Part shown: positions 7,656 through 16,675 of the stretch, piece by piece
How positions within the stretch are numbered: position 1 is the stretch's first letter
How the letters are laid out: each line of letters starts with the position of its first letter
Assembly (NCBI GenBank): GCA_029055435.1
Contig: JAIDDH010000082.1
Location: 1-38,999 of the forward strand
Origin: Acetatifactor sp.
GTDB lineage: Bacteria > Bacillota > Clostridia > Lachnospirales > Lachnospiraceae
Direction of reading: 5' to 3'
Length of the DNA stretch: 38,999 bases
Notes under the pieces: model-generated
What the model saw: only the letters and a program-made list of their open reading frames with translations
The model's database searches: none
What the model was told of the DNA's origin: nothing
Made by a program: the position numbers and the translations under genes

Positions 7656-9938
7656 TTAGATCATCATCCGGCCCGGACGCTTCCCCAGACGGCTTAAGAT
7701 CTCATTGGTAATAGTTCCTGTCTGCTCTGCGATGTCGCACACCGTGATCTCTTCCCCGCCGGAGCGGCCGATTACCACAGCCACATCTCCCGGCCGAACA
7801 TCCGCAAGACCACTCACATCCACAAGGGTCTGATCCATGCAGACCTTCCCTACAATGGGCGCCCTCTGTCCCCGAATCAGAACCTCTCCCCGGCCGTCCG
7901 ACAGGGCGCGGGGCAGTCCGTCCGCATAGCCGATGGTCAACACGGCAAGGCGCATGGTCTGCGCCGCGGTAAAAGCAAGGCCATAGCCAGCCGGCTCCCC
8001 CGCATAAATTTCTTTTACTGCTGCCACGCGGGTCTTTAAAGAGAGGACGGGGCGCAGCTCATCCCGCCACGGGAGCGTATCCTCCCTCGTGCTCAGCACC
8101 CCATAGAGCGCAATTCCCACACGGGCGTAATCTCCCGCCAACTCAGGATAATTCAGAACACCATAGCTTGCCTGCAGATGAATCTTCGGACACTCGATAC
8201 CACGCGCCCCCAGTGCATCCATCACCGCCGTAAATCGTGAGGCCTGCCCCATGGTAAACGCCTGCTCTTGTTCCCCAAGTATATCGTCCGCGGACAGATG
8301 GGTAAACATACCGTCCACGATTAGATTGGGCATATCAAATATCCGGCATATCTCTTCAATATGTTCACAGCGCTCTCCCAGACGATGCATTCCGGTGTCG
8401 ATGCCGATATGCACATGGAGTTTTTTCCCATATTGCCTCAAAGCATTTGCATAAGCAACGTCCAGAACCGTCTGCGACAAACGATATTTGCGCAGCGCGT
8501 CAAACCACGAGGGATGCGTGTAACCCAGAATCAGTATCTCTCCCTGAATACCCGCCCTGCGCAGTTCAATCCCCTCCTGTACGCAGGCCACGCAGAAAGC
8601 CTCCACTCCCATGCGGTTCAGCTCCCGGGCCACAATCACGGCGCCGTGCCCGTAGGCGTCAGCCTTGACCGCTGGCATCAATTGGCAATCCTCCGGCAGA
8701 CGCTCTCTGAAAAATGCTACATTTGCCTGTAATGCGTCCCGACTGATTTCTATCCATGCCCTGTCCGTACTTATCCCGAACCCATTTGTCTCTTGCTCAG
8801 AACAAACCGCATCGGCGTCTCCGCTCCTGCCGGAACCTTTTTGAGTGAGGCTCCGTTTTTTAACTAAAAACTCCAATAGGACTGCTGCCGGACAGACCAC
8901 AGCCACCGTCAGAAGCACCACGCAAAAATAATGTAGAATACCGTTTTCCACCAGTGAATTAATTCCGCTGAACTTCGCAATTCCCCTCACCACCACAATC
9001 ATACCCGGGTGGAGAATATAAATCCCCGTGGATATCAAACGTAGTATGCGCAGCATGCGTGGCGCGTATAGCAAGTGTAGCGCACGCGGTATGTGCCACC
9101 CTGTCCCCGGCAATCCATCCGGCCCTCTCTCCAACAATCCATATAGAAAAAACCCTGTGGGAACCAGCAAAACGTACATGCTGTCATGCCGGGGCAATTC
9201 AAAATAACGCAGGGTAAAGGCCTCCGCCGTCATCAGTGCAAAGGAGCACAATAATCCAATGACAAGCTGCCCTCTCCCCATCTGTCTCCGCGTCTTTTTT
9301 CTTGATACCACACAGGCACCCAGCAGCAGGAAAACCGGCGCCATGAACAGACCGTTTCTCGTATAGGACCACAGCGAAAACCCCTTTTTGTAAATCAGGG
9401 CAATCGGGGGGCACTTCACGGCCAGCCCATAATAGCTGTCCCCGAACAAACCAAACAGATAGAGCGCTCCCGCCGCCACGAAAGCGCCTTTTATCTTCCA
9501 GAGACGGACAAACAGGCAGACCAGCCCCACTCCCATGATACAGGCCGGGAAATACCAGAGATGATAGAAAGTCCCGTCGAAGAGCAGCATTCTGCACACC
9601 TCTCCGACTGTCAGATGCTCGTAATGCCCGGCATAGATTCCCACCGGCAGATAAATCAGGATAGAAACCACATACAATATCAGGATTTTCCGAAGATACC
9701 GCCCTAATCTGCCGATCCTCCCCGCCTGAAAGTCCTCCGACAGAAAATAATCTGCCAGAACAAAGCGTCCTGTCACCATAAAAAAATACGGAACCGCGAC
9801 TCTGGCGAGCACTCTCGTCAAAAAGAAATCTGCCTCCGCACTCCATCCGGCGAGGGGCGAGGTGTGTATTGTCACCACCAGAAGCGCCGCGGCAATCCGA
9901 AACCAGTCAATTCCCGCATACTGCTCTCTGTTTTTCAT
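7656..9938 (-). CDS. vanT: VanT-type membrane serine/alanine racemase
   Basis: A 760-residue two-domain protein. Residues about 1-365 are a multispan acyltransferase-3-like membrane domain (start MKNREQYAGIDWFRIAAALL, about ten hydrophobic segments) that takes part in L-serine uptake in VanT proteins. Residues about 390-760 are a PLP alanine-racemase fold with PAVKADAYGHGA (PLP-binding Lys425), IDTGMHRLG, PAGYGLAF and KVCMDQTLVDVS. It would racemise L-Ser to D-Ser for the neighbouring ligase. The ATG at 9938 follows GGAGG by 7 bases. It lies inside the last codons of vanXY (32-base overlap), so translation is coupled. An upstream in-frame start at 9995 lacks a comparable site. Confidence 0.9.
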   Translation of the reverse strand: MKNREQYAGIDWFRIAAALLVVTIHTSPLAGWSAEADFFLTRVLARVAVPYFFMVTGRFVLADYFLSEDFQAGRIGRLGRYLRKILILYVVSILIYLPVGIYAGHYEHLTVGEVCRMLLFDGTFYHLWYFPACIMGVGLVCLFVRLWKIKGAFVAAGALYLFGLFGDSYYGLAVKCPPIALIYKKGFSLWSYTRNGLFMAPVFLLLGACVVSRKKTRRQMGRGQLVIGLLCSFALMTAEAFTLRYFELPRHDSMYVLLVPTGFFLYGLLERGPDGLPGTGWHIPRALHLLYAPRMLRILRLISTGIYILHPGMIVVVRGIAKFSGINSLVENGILHYFCVVLLTVAVVCPAAVLLEFLVKKRSLTQKGSGRSGDADAVCSEQETNGFGISTDRAWIEISRDALQANVAFFRERLPEDCQLMPAVKADAYGHGAVIVARELNRMGVEAFCVACVQEGIELRRAGIQGEILILGYTHPSWFDALRKYRLSQTVLDVAYANALRQYGKKLHVHIGIDTGMHRLGERCEHIEEICRIFDMPNLIVDGMFTHLSADDILGEQEQAFTMGQASRFTAVMDALGARGIECPKIHLQASYGVLNYPELAGDYARVGIALYGVLSTREDTLPWRDELRPVLSLKTRVAAVKEIYAGEPAGYGLAFTAAQTMRLAVLTIGYADGLPRALSDGRGEVLIRGQRAPIVGKVCMDQTLVDVSGLADVRPGDVAVVIGRSGGEEITVCDIAEQTGTITNEILSRLGKRPGRMMI

Positions 9939-10689
9939 CCAAATGCCTCCACTCCGTAATGATAAAGCCCGCCACATTGTCTCCTGAAATCTCACAGGGA
10001 TACCCGGCGTCCACCTCCAGCTTCGTCACCGCCCCTTGCGCCCTGACATACGATATCCAGGCTTCTCCCCAGTCAAACCTCACCCCATATGAGCTGCGTC
10101 CGTATTCATATCCTCTTAAGAATGCGATATATTCCTCCAGCACAAGTCCCTCTTTTGCCATGACAGCCGCATGGGGAACCCCCACATATCTGAAATGCCA
10201 TGGCTCATGCCCGATCCGTGTGATCTTCTCTTTACCCGCCGGATAGCGCTCCACAAATCCATAGTCGCCTGCCTGCTCCCGGAATCGCTGACAGATTCCC
10301 TCATAGGGAAAATCAGGGCGGATAAAATCGATCTGAGGCTTCCTGTAACCCAGGTCGATGGCAAGCCCCGTCTGATGCTCGCTATGTCCGGGAAACGCCA
10401 CATATTCTTTGGTAAATTCCAAACCGTTTTCCTCCAGAGACTGATCCCATATCTCCTGCTGCTCCTGAAGGGAGCGCCATGCGCTGACCGGCACAATGTG
10501 CTTCCAGCCGTCTATCCGTGCCATCAGCCGATTGAGCGAAGCGCCCGCCTCTTCCTCCAGCAGAAAATCCTCCCCGCCGTCTCCTTTCGGAACGGCCAAG
10601 CCGGAAACCTGCTGCCGGTATCCATATTCCTGATTCACCAGAATCAGATTTCCCGTGTGTATCTCTTCCTGATTCAATAAAACTGTCAT
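9907..10689 (-). CDS. vanXY: VanXY-type D,D-dipeptidase/D,D-carboxypeptidase
   Basis: A 260-residue zinc peptidase of the VanY/VanX (M15) family, without a signal peptide, so cytoplasmic like VanXY enzymes. The SEHQTGLAID motif supplies zinc ligands His105 and Asp112. EPWHFRYVG supplies catalytic Glu162 and zinc ligand His165. SAWRSLQEQQEIWD holds the usual conserved Arg72. It removes D-Ala-D-Ala dipeptide and the terminal D-Ala of D-Ala-ending precursors, so that D-Ser-ending precursors prevail. Its ATG overlaps the ligase stop (ATGA) and its end overlaps the vanT start: one tightly coupled operon. The C-terminal 80 residues beyond the zinc motif form an extra module of unclear role. Confidence 0.88.
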   Translation of the reverse strand: MTVLLNQEEIHTGNLILVNQEYGYRQQVSGLAVPKGDGGEDFLLEEEAGASLNRLMARIDGWKHIVPVSAWRSLQEQQEIWDQSLEENGLEFTKEYVAFPGHSEHQTGLAIDLGYRKPQIDFIRPDFPYEGICQRFREQAGDYGFVERYPAGKEKITRIGHEPWHFRYVGVPHAAVMAKEGLVLEEYIAFLRGYEYGRSSYGVRFDWGEAWISYVRAQGAVTKLEVDAGYPCEISGDNVAGFIITEWRHLDEKQRAVCGN

Positions 10690-11792
10690 TTGTCCTGCTC
10701 CCCCTGTTCCGCCTCAGCCTGCTCGATGATGATGTCCAGAATCTTCTCAAAGGAGTAGCCCGCCGCCCGCATCATTCCGGGATAGCGGCTGTGCTCTGTG
10801 AAACCGGGGATAGTGTTCACCTCATTAAAGACAATCTCCCCCTCCGGCGTCAGGAACATGTCCACTCTCGCAAAACCGGAACAATCCAGCGCGCGGTAGA
10901 TGCGTTTTGCGGTCTCCTGTAACTCCTTTGCCTTCTCCCCCGCAATTCTCGCGGGGACATGGATGGCGGATGTCTTGAGGGAATACTTTTCCGTGTAATC
11001 AAAAAATCCACCTGCAAGCTCAATCTCATCCACCTCGCCCACGATGAGACTGTCTGTTCCGAGCACCGCACAGCCAACCTCAAAGCCGCCGATTGCCTCC
11101 TCCAGAATCACCCTGTCATCATATTTAAAGGCCAGCGCTATGGCTGGAGCCAATTGTGACTCCGCTTCCACCTTCGTCACGCCATAAGAAGAACCGGCCT
11201 TCACCGGCTTCGCAAACAGAGGATAACCCACCTGACTTGCAAACACCTTCGCCGCCTCCAGGGCTCCGTCCTTCGCAAGAACCGTGGCCTTCGGCACGCG
11301 CACACCGAAGCAGGCCGCCAATTTATGCGCTCTGTCCTTGTCCATACAGAGGGCAGAAGCCAGCGCGGCACAGCCCGCAAGGGGAATCCCCGCAAGCTCC
11401 ACCAGCCCCTGCACAGTGCCGTCCTCCCCGAATCTTCCGTGCAGCACTGGGAATGCCACATCCACAGGTATGCGCTCCACACGCTCCTCCTTCAGGAGAA
11501 GCAGTTCGTGTGCGGTTCTGTCCGGCGATAAAACCGCCGAAACACAGTCCGTTCCATTACACCATGTGTCCTCCTTGATTTTGGAGAAGTCCCCCATAAA
11601 ATAAAACCACTGCCCCTGTCTCGAAATCCCCAGCGGAAGCGGACGATATTTCGCCTTGTCCAGATTACAGAGCACCGCGTAAGCCGATTCCAGAGATACC
11701 TCATATTCGGAGGACACACCGCCAAAAATCACCAGAATATTTTTCACGTCCTTCACATTTTTCATTTGCCTCATTTTATCTGTTTCTCCCAT
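10686..11792 (-). CDS. vanG: VanG-type D-alanine-D-serine ligase
   Basis: An ATP-grasp D-Ala-D-X ligase of about 368 residues. Visible are VIFGGVSSEYEVSLESA at the start, VLHGRFGEDGTVQG, the KPVKAGSSYGV loop, VILEEAIGGFEV, and the metal-binding FARVDMF and FNEVNTIPGFTEHSRYP. The omega-loop segment EKYSLKTSAIHVPARI resembles the VanC/VanE/VanG D-Ser-type ligases (EKYTLKxSxIxxPAR) rather than VanA/VanB D-Lac ligases. An open frame extends upstream to a TTG at 11849, but that start lies in the terminator T tract. ATGs at 11792, 11774 and 11765 are all possible, and 11792 is taken here. Neighbouring vanXY and vanT support D-Ser use. Confidence 0.88.
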   Translation of the reverse strand: MGETDKMRQMKNVKDVKNILVIFGGVSSEYEVSLESAYAVLCNLDKAKYRPLPLGISRQGQWFYFMGDFSKIKEDTWCNGTDCVSAVLSPDRTAHELLLLKEERVERIPVDVAFPVLHGRFGEDGTVQGLVELAGIPLAGCAALASALCMDKDRAHKLAACFGVRVPKATVLAKDGALEAAKVFASQVGYPLFAKPVKAGSSYGVTKVEAESQLAPAIALAFKYDDRVILEEAIGGFEVGCAVLGTDSLIVGEVDEIELAGGFFDYTEKYSLKTSAIHVPARIAGEKAKELQETAKRIYRALDCSGFARVDMFLTPEGEIVFNEVNTIPGFTEHSRYPGMMRAAGYSFEKILDIIIEQAEAEQGEQDK

Positions 11793-11851
11793 CTCTTTTT
11801 TCTGTTCCTTCCGCCGCGCTGACAGCTCATATCTGCTGCCCGCTGACAAAA

Positions 11852-11898
11852 AAATGCCTTGTTTTGACGCAAATTTATTGTATCAAAACAAGACATTT
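11852..11898 (-). terminator. Terminator between vanS and vanG, also the vanG leader
   Basis: On the minus strand AAATGTCTTGTTTTGA (11898-11883) pairs with TCAAAACAAGGCATTT (11867-11852), a 16-bp stem with one G-U pair and a 15-base loop. Seven T follow at 11854-11848. This is a strong intrinsic terminator for transcripts coming from vanRS. It lies only about 56 bases before the ligase start, so vanG-XY-T needs its own promoter or antitermination. Confidence 0.75.
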
Positions 11899-11965
11899 TA
11901 TACTTTTAGGTTTCCTTTTGGATTTATTATGATTTATTAACGAAAAGCATACGATTTTCTTACAA
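11897..11965 (-). promoter_or_regulatory. Candidate VanR-controlled promoter of vanG-XY-T
   Basis: On the minus strand four units lie in an 11-base rhythm: TTGTAAGAAAA (11965), TCGTATGCTTT (11954), TCGTTAATAAA (11943) and TCATAATAAAT (11932). The first, read with the next T, fits the VanR box YCGTANGAAAWT, as I recall it, at 11 of 12 positions. A TATAAA -10 lies at 11902-11897. The expected -35 region (11925-11920) is poor and is overlapped by the last repeat. Tandem OmpR-type sites abutting a weak -35 are typical of activator-dependent promoters. The site assignment is inference. Confidence 0.5.
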
Positions 11966-11983
11966 TCCCCAAAATGCCGTAAT

Positions 11984-13138
11984 CTAAAGGGATTCTGCGG
12001 GAAGCGCGACCGTAAAACAGATGCTCTCCTCCTCGCTTTCAGCCGTGATACTGCCTCCGTGCGCCTCCACGATCTCCTTCGCGATAGCCAGACCAAGCCC
12101 CGCTCCGCCGGTAGCGGACGCCCGGGACACATCCGCCCGATAAAACTGCTCAAACAAATGCTCCAGCTTGTCCTTCGGGATGGTTTTACCGTGATTTTTG
12201 ATAAACAGCCTGATTTGTCCGTCGGAAAGCTGGGCTGAAAAATAGATTTCCGATTGAGGATAGCTGTAATTGACAGCATTGCGAATCAGATTGTCAAACA
12301 CTCTCGCCAGCTTGTTGGCGTCCCCCACAAACTCTATTCCGGACGCGATGTCCGTCTGCCACCAAAGCCTCTTCTCCTCCAGAATCGGTCCGCTCTCACT
12401 GATCAACTGTTCCAGCATCCGGCTCAGATTAATCCGCTCTGTCTCCAGTGTCAGCGTCGTCAGATTAAAACGGGTAATGTCAAAAAACTCATTGATCAGC
12501 TCCTCCAGCCGCTCCGCCTTCTCCAGGGCGATGCCTGTATAACGACAGCGCAGCTCTTGTGATATCTGAGGCTCATCCTGCAGCAATGTCAGATATCCGA
12601 TGACACTGGTGAGAGGCGTCTTCAAATCATGGGCCAGATAGACAATCAAATCGTTTTTTCGCTGCTCCGCCATCTGCGCGTCGATTTTGCGCTGCTCCAG
12701 AGTGTGCTTAATGGAATTAATCTTCTTCTCCGTGGCATGAAGCTCCGGGGAAAGCATGACATCACCGGCATTCTCCTCAATCAATGCGTCTATGCCTCTG
12801 TTGATTTCCGAGAAATGTTTGATAAAGCCATTCAGATATATGCGCAGGACAACTGCAAACACAAGCAATACCCCGGCCATATAATACCATTCTATATAAT
12901 TGCGCACCACATGCCTATAAGTCTCCAGAGCACTATCATACGCATATGCCTGTCCGCGGAACATAGTATTTTCCAGAAACATCACCACAAAGTTTGCAAA
13001 CCGGCCATGAAATACAAATTGATAAAGCAGCTGGATAATCACCATGGTAATCGCCAGCATAACTACAGTATTGATGGTGATTTTTACTTTTAAAGCTTTA
13101 TAATCTTTTCCTATTTTTTGTTTATTTCCGCTATTCAA
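11984..13138 (-). CDS. vanS: VanS-type sensor histidine kinase
   Basis: A 384-residue membrane kinase. Two membrane segments (about residues 22-42 and 87-103) flank a short extracellular loop of about 45 residues. The dimerisation helix carries the phospho-acceptor His170 in YLAHDLKTPLTSVIGYL. The ATPase domain shows the N box (DNLIRNAVNYS), a DKLEHLFEQFYRAD F box, and GGAGLGLAIAKEIVEAHGG. The short sensor loop is typical of VanS proteins of the B/G type, which respond to glycopeptide or to wall stress. It overlaps the end of vanR by 8 bases. The phospho-partner is VanR. It would switch on the ligase-racemase genes through the promoter at 11897-11965. Confidence 0.85.
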   Translation of the reverse strand: MNSGNKQKIGKDYKALKVKITINTVVMLAITMVIIQLLYQFVFHGRFANFVVMFLENTMFRGQAYAYDSALETYRHVVRNYIEWYYMAGVLLVFAVVLRIYLNGFIKHFSEINRGIDALIEENAGDVMLSPELHATEKKINSIKHTLEQRKIDAQMAEQRKNDLIVYLAHDLKTPLTSVIGYLTLLQDEPQISQELRCRYTGIALEKAERLEELINEFFDITRFNLTTLTLETERINLSRMLEQLISESGPILEEKRLWWQTDIASGIEFVGDANKLARVFDNLIRNAVNYSYPQSEIYFSAQLSDGQIRLFIKNHGKTIPKDKLEHLFEQFYRADVSRASATGGAGLGLAIAKEIVEAHGGSITAESEEESICFTVALPAESL

Positions 13139-13826
13139 TGGTGTAGCCTACTCCCCAGATTGTCTTGATATATTTAGGCTTTCTCGCCGGCTCCTGCATC
13201 TTCTCCCGCAGTCTGGCGATATGCGTCATGACTGTATTGTTGCTGTCCAGATATCGCTCCCCCCAGACTGCCTCATAAAGCTCTTCGGACGCTACCACAC
13301 TTCCCTGCTTCTGACACAGATACCACAGAATGTCAAATTCCATGGGCGTCAGAGTCAACAGCTTTCCATTCAGCAGACATTTGTGCGTATCTCTGGATAT
13401 ATGCAGTCCCCGGATAGAGATTTCGTCCTGCTTTGCCGTATTCTCCTTCCCTGTATTGTACCGGGTATATCGGCGAAGCTGCGTCTTGACTCTCGCCACA
13501 AGCTCCAAAGGATTAAAGGGCTTGGTGATATAATCGTCCGCTCCCACGGTCAGGCCGGTAATCTTGTCCATATCCTCCACCTTGGCCGTCAGCATGATAA
13601 TCGGGAACAAATATTTCTCCCTGATTCTCCGGCACAGCGAGAATCCGTCCATGTCCGGCAGCATCACATCCAAAACGGCAAGTTCGATAGTCTCCTTCTC
13701 CACACACTCCAGCGCCGACTGGGCGTCATAGGCCAAAAACACTTCATAGCCGTCATTTTGTAAATAAACTGCCACCAAATCTGCAATATCCTTTTCGTCA
13801 TCTACAATCAAAATCTTCTCCGACAT
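13131..13826 (-). CDS. vanR: VanR-type OmpR-family response regulator
   Basis: A 231-residue regulator. The receiver domain has the acidic pair Asp9/Asp10 (ILIVDDEKDIADLV) and the phosphorylated Asp53 in VLDVMLPDMDG. The C-terminal winged-helix domain has LTPMEFDILWYLCQKQGSVV and the wing NNTVMTHIARLREKM ending in IKTIWGVGYTIE. An open frame reaches further upstream, but GAGGGGGA lies just before the ATG at 13826, and MSEKILIVDD is the canonical beginning. It starts 65 bases after the cls stop and overlaps vanS by 8 bases, so cls-vanR-vanS may share a transcript. Confidence 0.87.
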   Translation of the reverse strand: MSEKILIVDDEKDIADLVAVYLQNDGYEVFLAYDAQSALECVEKETIELAVLDVMLPDMDGFSLCRRIREKYLFPIIMLTAKVEDMDKITGLTVGADDYITKPFNPLELVARVKTQLRRYTRYNTGKENTAKQDEISIRGLHISRDTHKCLLNGKLLTLTPMEFDILWYLCQKQGSVVASEELYEAVWGERYLDSNNTVMTHIARLREKMQEPARKPKYIKTIWGVGYTIE

Positions 13827-13891
13827 GATTGTCCCCCTCACATCCTGAATCCCATTCCCGCCGGTTCTGCCAGGAATTTCGTCAACTCCCC

Positions 13892-15469
13892 CTACAATAA
13901 CGGAGCGATGGCCTTCATCACATATCCCGTCAATTTCACCGACCATTTTTCTTTTTTTACTGTTTCCATTGTGACCTGTCTGCATTTCTGTAATGTAGCC
14001 TCATAATCTGCTTCAATGTCCGCAACACAGTCCGCGCCATACATATAGGTAGCGCATTCAAAATGATGATACAGGCTCCGGTAATCCAGATTGATGGTCC
14101 CGACAACCGCCTCACGGTCATCACTGACAAACACTTTTGCATGGACAAAACCCGGCGTGTATTCATAGATTTTTACCCCTGACTTCAGAAGCGAAGCATA
14201 ATACGTCTTCGCCAAAGCATACGGAATGGCTTTATCCGGAATGCCCGGCAGGAGCAGTACGATCTCCACACCTCTCTCCGCTGCAAATTTCAAAGCGGTT
14301 TCCATTTCACCATCTAAAATCAGGTACGGCGTCATGATATGCACATACTCCTGCGACCGGTTCAGTATATCCATATAGACCCGCTCGCCCAGCCTGTCGT
14401 TGTCCAGAGGGCAGTCCCCAAACGGAATCACATAACCGTTCGCCCCCTCCACAGGCAATGACGGATTGGCAAGGAAACTTCCAAACTCAGTTTCTTTTTC
14501 ATCTATTTCCCACATCTTCAGAAACATCAGAGTAAAGCTTTTAACCGCTTCGCCTTTCAGCATGACGGCAGTATCTTTCCAATGCCCGAATTTTACCGTA
14601 TGATTAATATACTCATCTGCGAGGTTCACTCCCCCGTTAAAAGCCGTGTGCCCGTCAATCACCATAATTTTCCTGTGATCCCGGTAATTATAATGAGTGG
14701 AGACAAAAGGCATTACCGGGGCAAATATTTTACACTTGATTCCCAATGCTTTCAGGCGTTTCGGATAATCACGGGGTAACAGCGCAAGTTCACAGGTCCC
14801 GTCATACATGACACGGACATCCACACCCTCGGCAGCTTTCCTTGCAAGTATTTCCAGAATCCTTCCCCACATCAGACCTTCATCCACAATAAAATATTCC
14901 ATAAAGATAAAATGCTCTGCTGCCTCAAGCTGTCTGAGCATTTCCGCAAACTTGTCCTCCCCCAGGGGGAAATACTTTACAGACGTCCCTCTGAAAACGG
15001 GATGACAGCCGCTCCTGTGCATATAATGCGCCAACGACGCCACTCCCTTATTTTCCTCAGAAAGCTGCTCCATCACCTCCTGCGATTGGGGAATCTCCTC
15101 TAACGTATCGGAGCTTATCTGGTCAACGCGCCTTTTTAATACCCTATGCCCCATTTCACTTTGTGTAAATCCAAACAAAAGCACTCCGAACACCGGAGCC
15201 AACATAATCACAATCAGCCATGTAATCTTTCCCGTGGGATCCATCCGGCTATTGAGAAGATAAATTATCATGCAGACCGTAAACAGTATTGTTCCACCCC
15301 AAATATGAGGCAGAAACTCTTTAAACCATTGAAAAATACTGAACAGGATAAGTATCTGTACTACAAGCAGCACCATAATCACTCCCATACGGCTGAATAT
15401 GGCATGCATGATTCCCTTTTGTCCTTTTTTTAACAGGATAAGTCCTTTGCTTTCATTATCTGCCTGCAT
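13892..15469 (-). CDS. cls: Cardiolipin synthase (PLD family)
   Basis: A 525-residue membrane enzyme joining two phosphatidylglycerols to give cardiolipin plus glycerol. Two N-terminal membrane helices (about residues 25-45 and 55-72) are followed by the PLDNc-type anchor segment (ITWLIVIMLAPVFGVLLFGF). Two HKD motifs follow: HYNYRDHRKIMVIDG and GFVHAKVFVSDD, each with the HxK core, the second ending in GTINLDYRS. GGAGGAAG lies 7 bases before the ATG at 15469. The longer frame to 15547 has no such site. Its position directly upstream of vanR on the same strand is unusual and links membrane lipid composition with a glycopeptide-response locus. Confidence 0.9.
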   Translation of the reverse strand: MQADNESKGLILLKKGQKGIMHAIFSRMGVIMVLLVVQILILFSIFQWFKEFLPHIWGGTILFTVCMIIYLLNSRMDPTGKITWLIVIMLAPVFGVLLFGFTQSEMGHRVLKRRVDQISSDTLEEIPQSQEVMEQLSEENKGVASLAHYMHRSGCHPVFRGTSVKYFPLGEDKFAEMLRQLEAAEHFIFMEYFIVDEGLMWGRILEILARKAAEGVDVRVMYDGTCELALLPRDYPKRLKALGIKCKIFAPVMPFVSTHYNYRDHRKIMVIDGHTAFNGGVNLADEYINHTVKFGHWKDTAVMLKGEAVKSFTLMFLKMWEIDEKETEFGSFLANPSLPVEGANGYVIPFGDCPLDNDRLGERVYMDILNRSQEYVHIMTPYLILDGEMETALKFAAERGVEIVLLLPGIPDKAIPYALAKTYYASLLKSGVKIYEYTPGFVHAKVFVSDDREAVVGTINLDYRSLYHHFECATYMYGADCVADIEADYEATLQKCRQVTMETVKKEKWSVKLTGYVMKAIAPLL

Positions 15470-15599
15470 TATTCTTCCTCCGTAACTCTCCGCTGTAACG
15501 CTTTGCCCTAATGGCTCCATTATACCGCCGATAACGCTATTAAGCAAGGCGGAGAGCGAGATAAAACGGCATATGAAAAGGCGCGAATTGTTACACCAT

Positions 15600-15651
15600 A
15601 TTATGCCATGCTAAAATAATTCTTGCAAGTGTCATCTGGTTGTAGTATGCT
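15600..15651. promoter_or_regulatory. Divergent promoters sharing one -35 hexamer
   Basis: The palindromic hexamer TTGCAA at 15623-15628 can serve as -35 on both strands. On the plus strand a 17-base spacer leads to TATGCT at 15646-15651, toward the large secreted protein. On the minus strand a 17-base spacer leads to CATAAT at 15605-15600, toward cls. If both are real, polymerase could occupy only one at a time. This is predicted from sequence only. Confidence 0.4.
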
Positions 15652-16414
15652 TATATGGCATTTCTAAATATAGGAAAAGAGGAAAATAATACTAATGAAA
15701 AATGTTAAAAACGCTCGAAAACAAACCTATGGACAGATCCGAAAGACAATCTGCAGTCTCTTGCTGGCCCTGACAGTCTGCATCAATTCCCTGCAGCCAA
15801 TGCCGCTTTTGGCAGCAGAAGACAGCTTTGCCGCAAACATGCAGAATCCTGCTGATGTCCAACTGACAGATGCCCTTTCCCTTGACATATGGGACGGCGT
15901 GACCACACAGGACATTTGCGAGACAGACTCTCTCAAAATAACCTTCAACCTTTTAAACTATTGGCCCGGAGGCTATCAGGCCGATATCACTCTGGAAAAT
16001 ACCGGAGAACAATCAATCCCCAACTGGTACATCAGTTTTAATTGCCCGGATGAAATCACCAGCCTCTGGAATGCAGAAATCTGCCAGACCAATGAGGAAA
16101 CCGGCCGGCTCACCGTCAAAAATGCCGGATGGAACCAAAACATCCCTGATGGCGGCAGCGTAAGCTTCGGCTTCTGCAGCACCGATGACTTTCATGCTTT
16201 TCCCACAGGCTATCAGTTAATTGGTGAGAATACCTCCACTTCTCAGGAAGCCTACACTGTACTTTACTCTCTGGAAAACGATTGGGCAGACGGTTTTTCC
16301 GCCAATATTTCCATCACCAACAACACAAAAGAAACTATTGAAGACTGGACACTGACCTTCGATTTTGCCAGAACCATCGACAAGATATGGTGCGCGGAAA
16401 TTACCTCTATAACT

Positions 16415-16450
16415 ACAGATGTAGCTATGGATACAGATGTAGCTATGGAT
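16415..16450 (+). repeat. In-frame 18-bp tandem duplication
   Basis: ACAGATGTAGCTATGGAT occurs twice in a row (16415-16432 and 16433-16450), adding six residues (TDVAMD) to the second CBM2-like domain. The frame is kept. It shows that short tandem duplications recur in this gene. Confidence 0.9.
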
Positions 16451-16661
16451 ACGGAAGGTTCAGAGACAGCCTATATCCGCTACACCATTAAAAACGCAGG
16501 CTACAACGCCAATATTGCCCCGGGCCAGACCATTCTCTTTGGATTTACCGGAAACGGCGGAACACCGGAAGCCAATCCCGCAAACTATAGTCTCTCTTCC
16601 TATACACCCGGCAGTAACTCCCCCGCAGTCCCGGAAGTCGGCACCACAGACGCAGAAGACG

Positions 16662-16675
16662 ACATGGAACATGGA
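16662..16675 (+). repeat. 7-bp tandem duplication causing frameshift
   Basis: ACATGGA at 16662-16668 is immediately repeated at 16669-16675. Seven bases shift the frame by one and bring in a TGA at 16679-16681. With one copy the frame runs straight from the acidic linker into the first TSP3 repeat. The change could revert by simple slippage. Confidence 0.85.

Noticed and set aside
8251..8732. Plus-strand open frames within vanT
   Set aside because: They are antisense shadows of a confirmed coding gene, with no ribosome sites and low-complexity translations.
9199..9846. Alternative minus-strand frame within the vanT membrane domain
   Set aside because: It is an out-of-frame shadow. The vanT frame has regular membrane helices and a good ribosome site.
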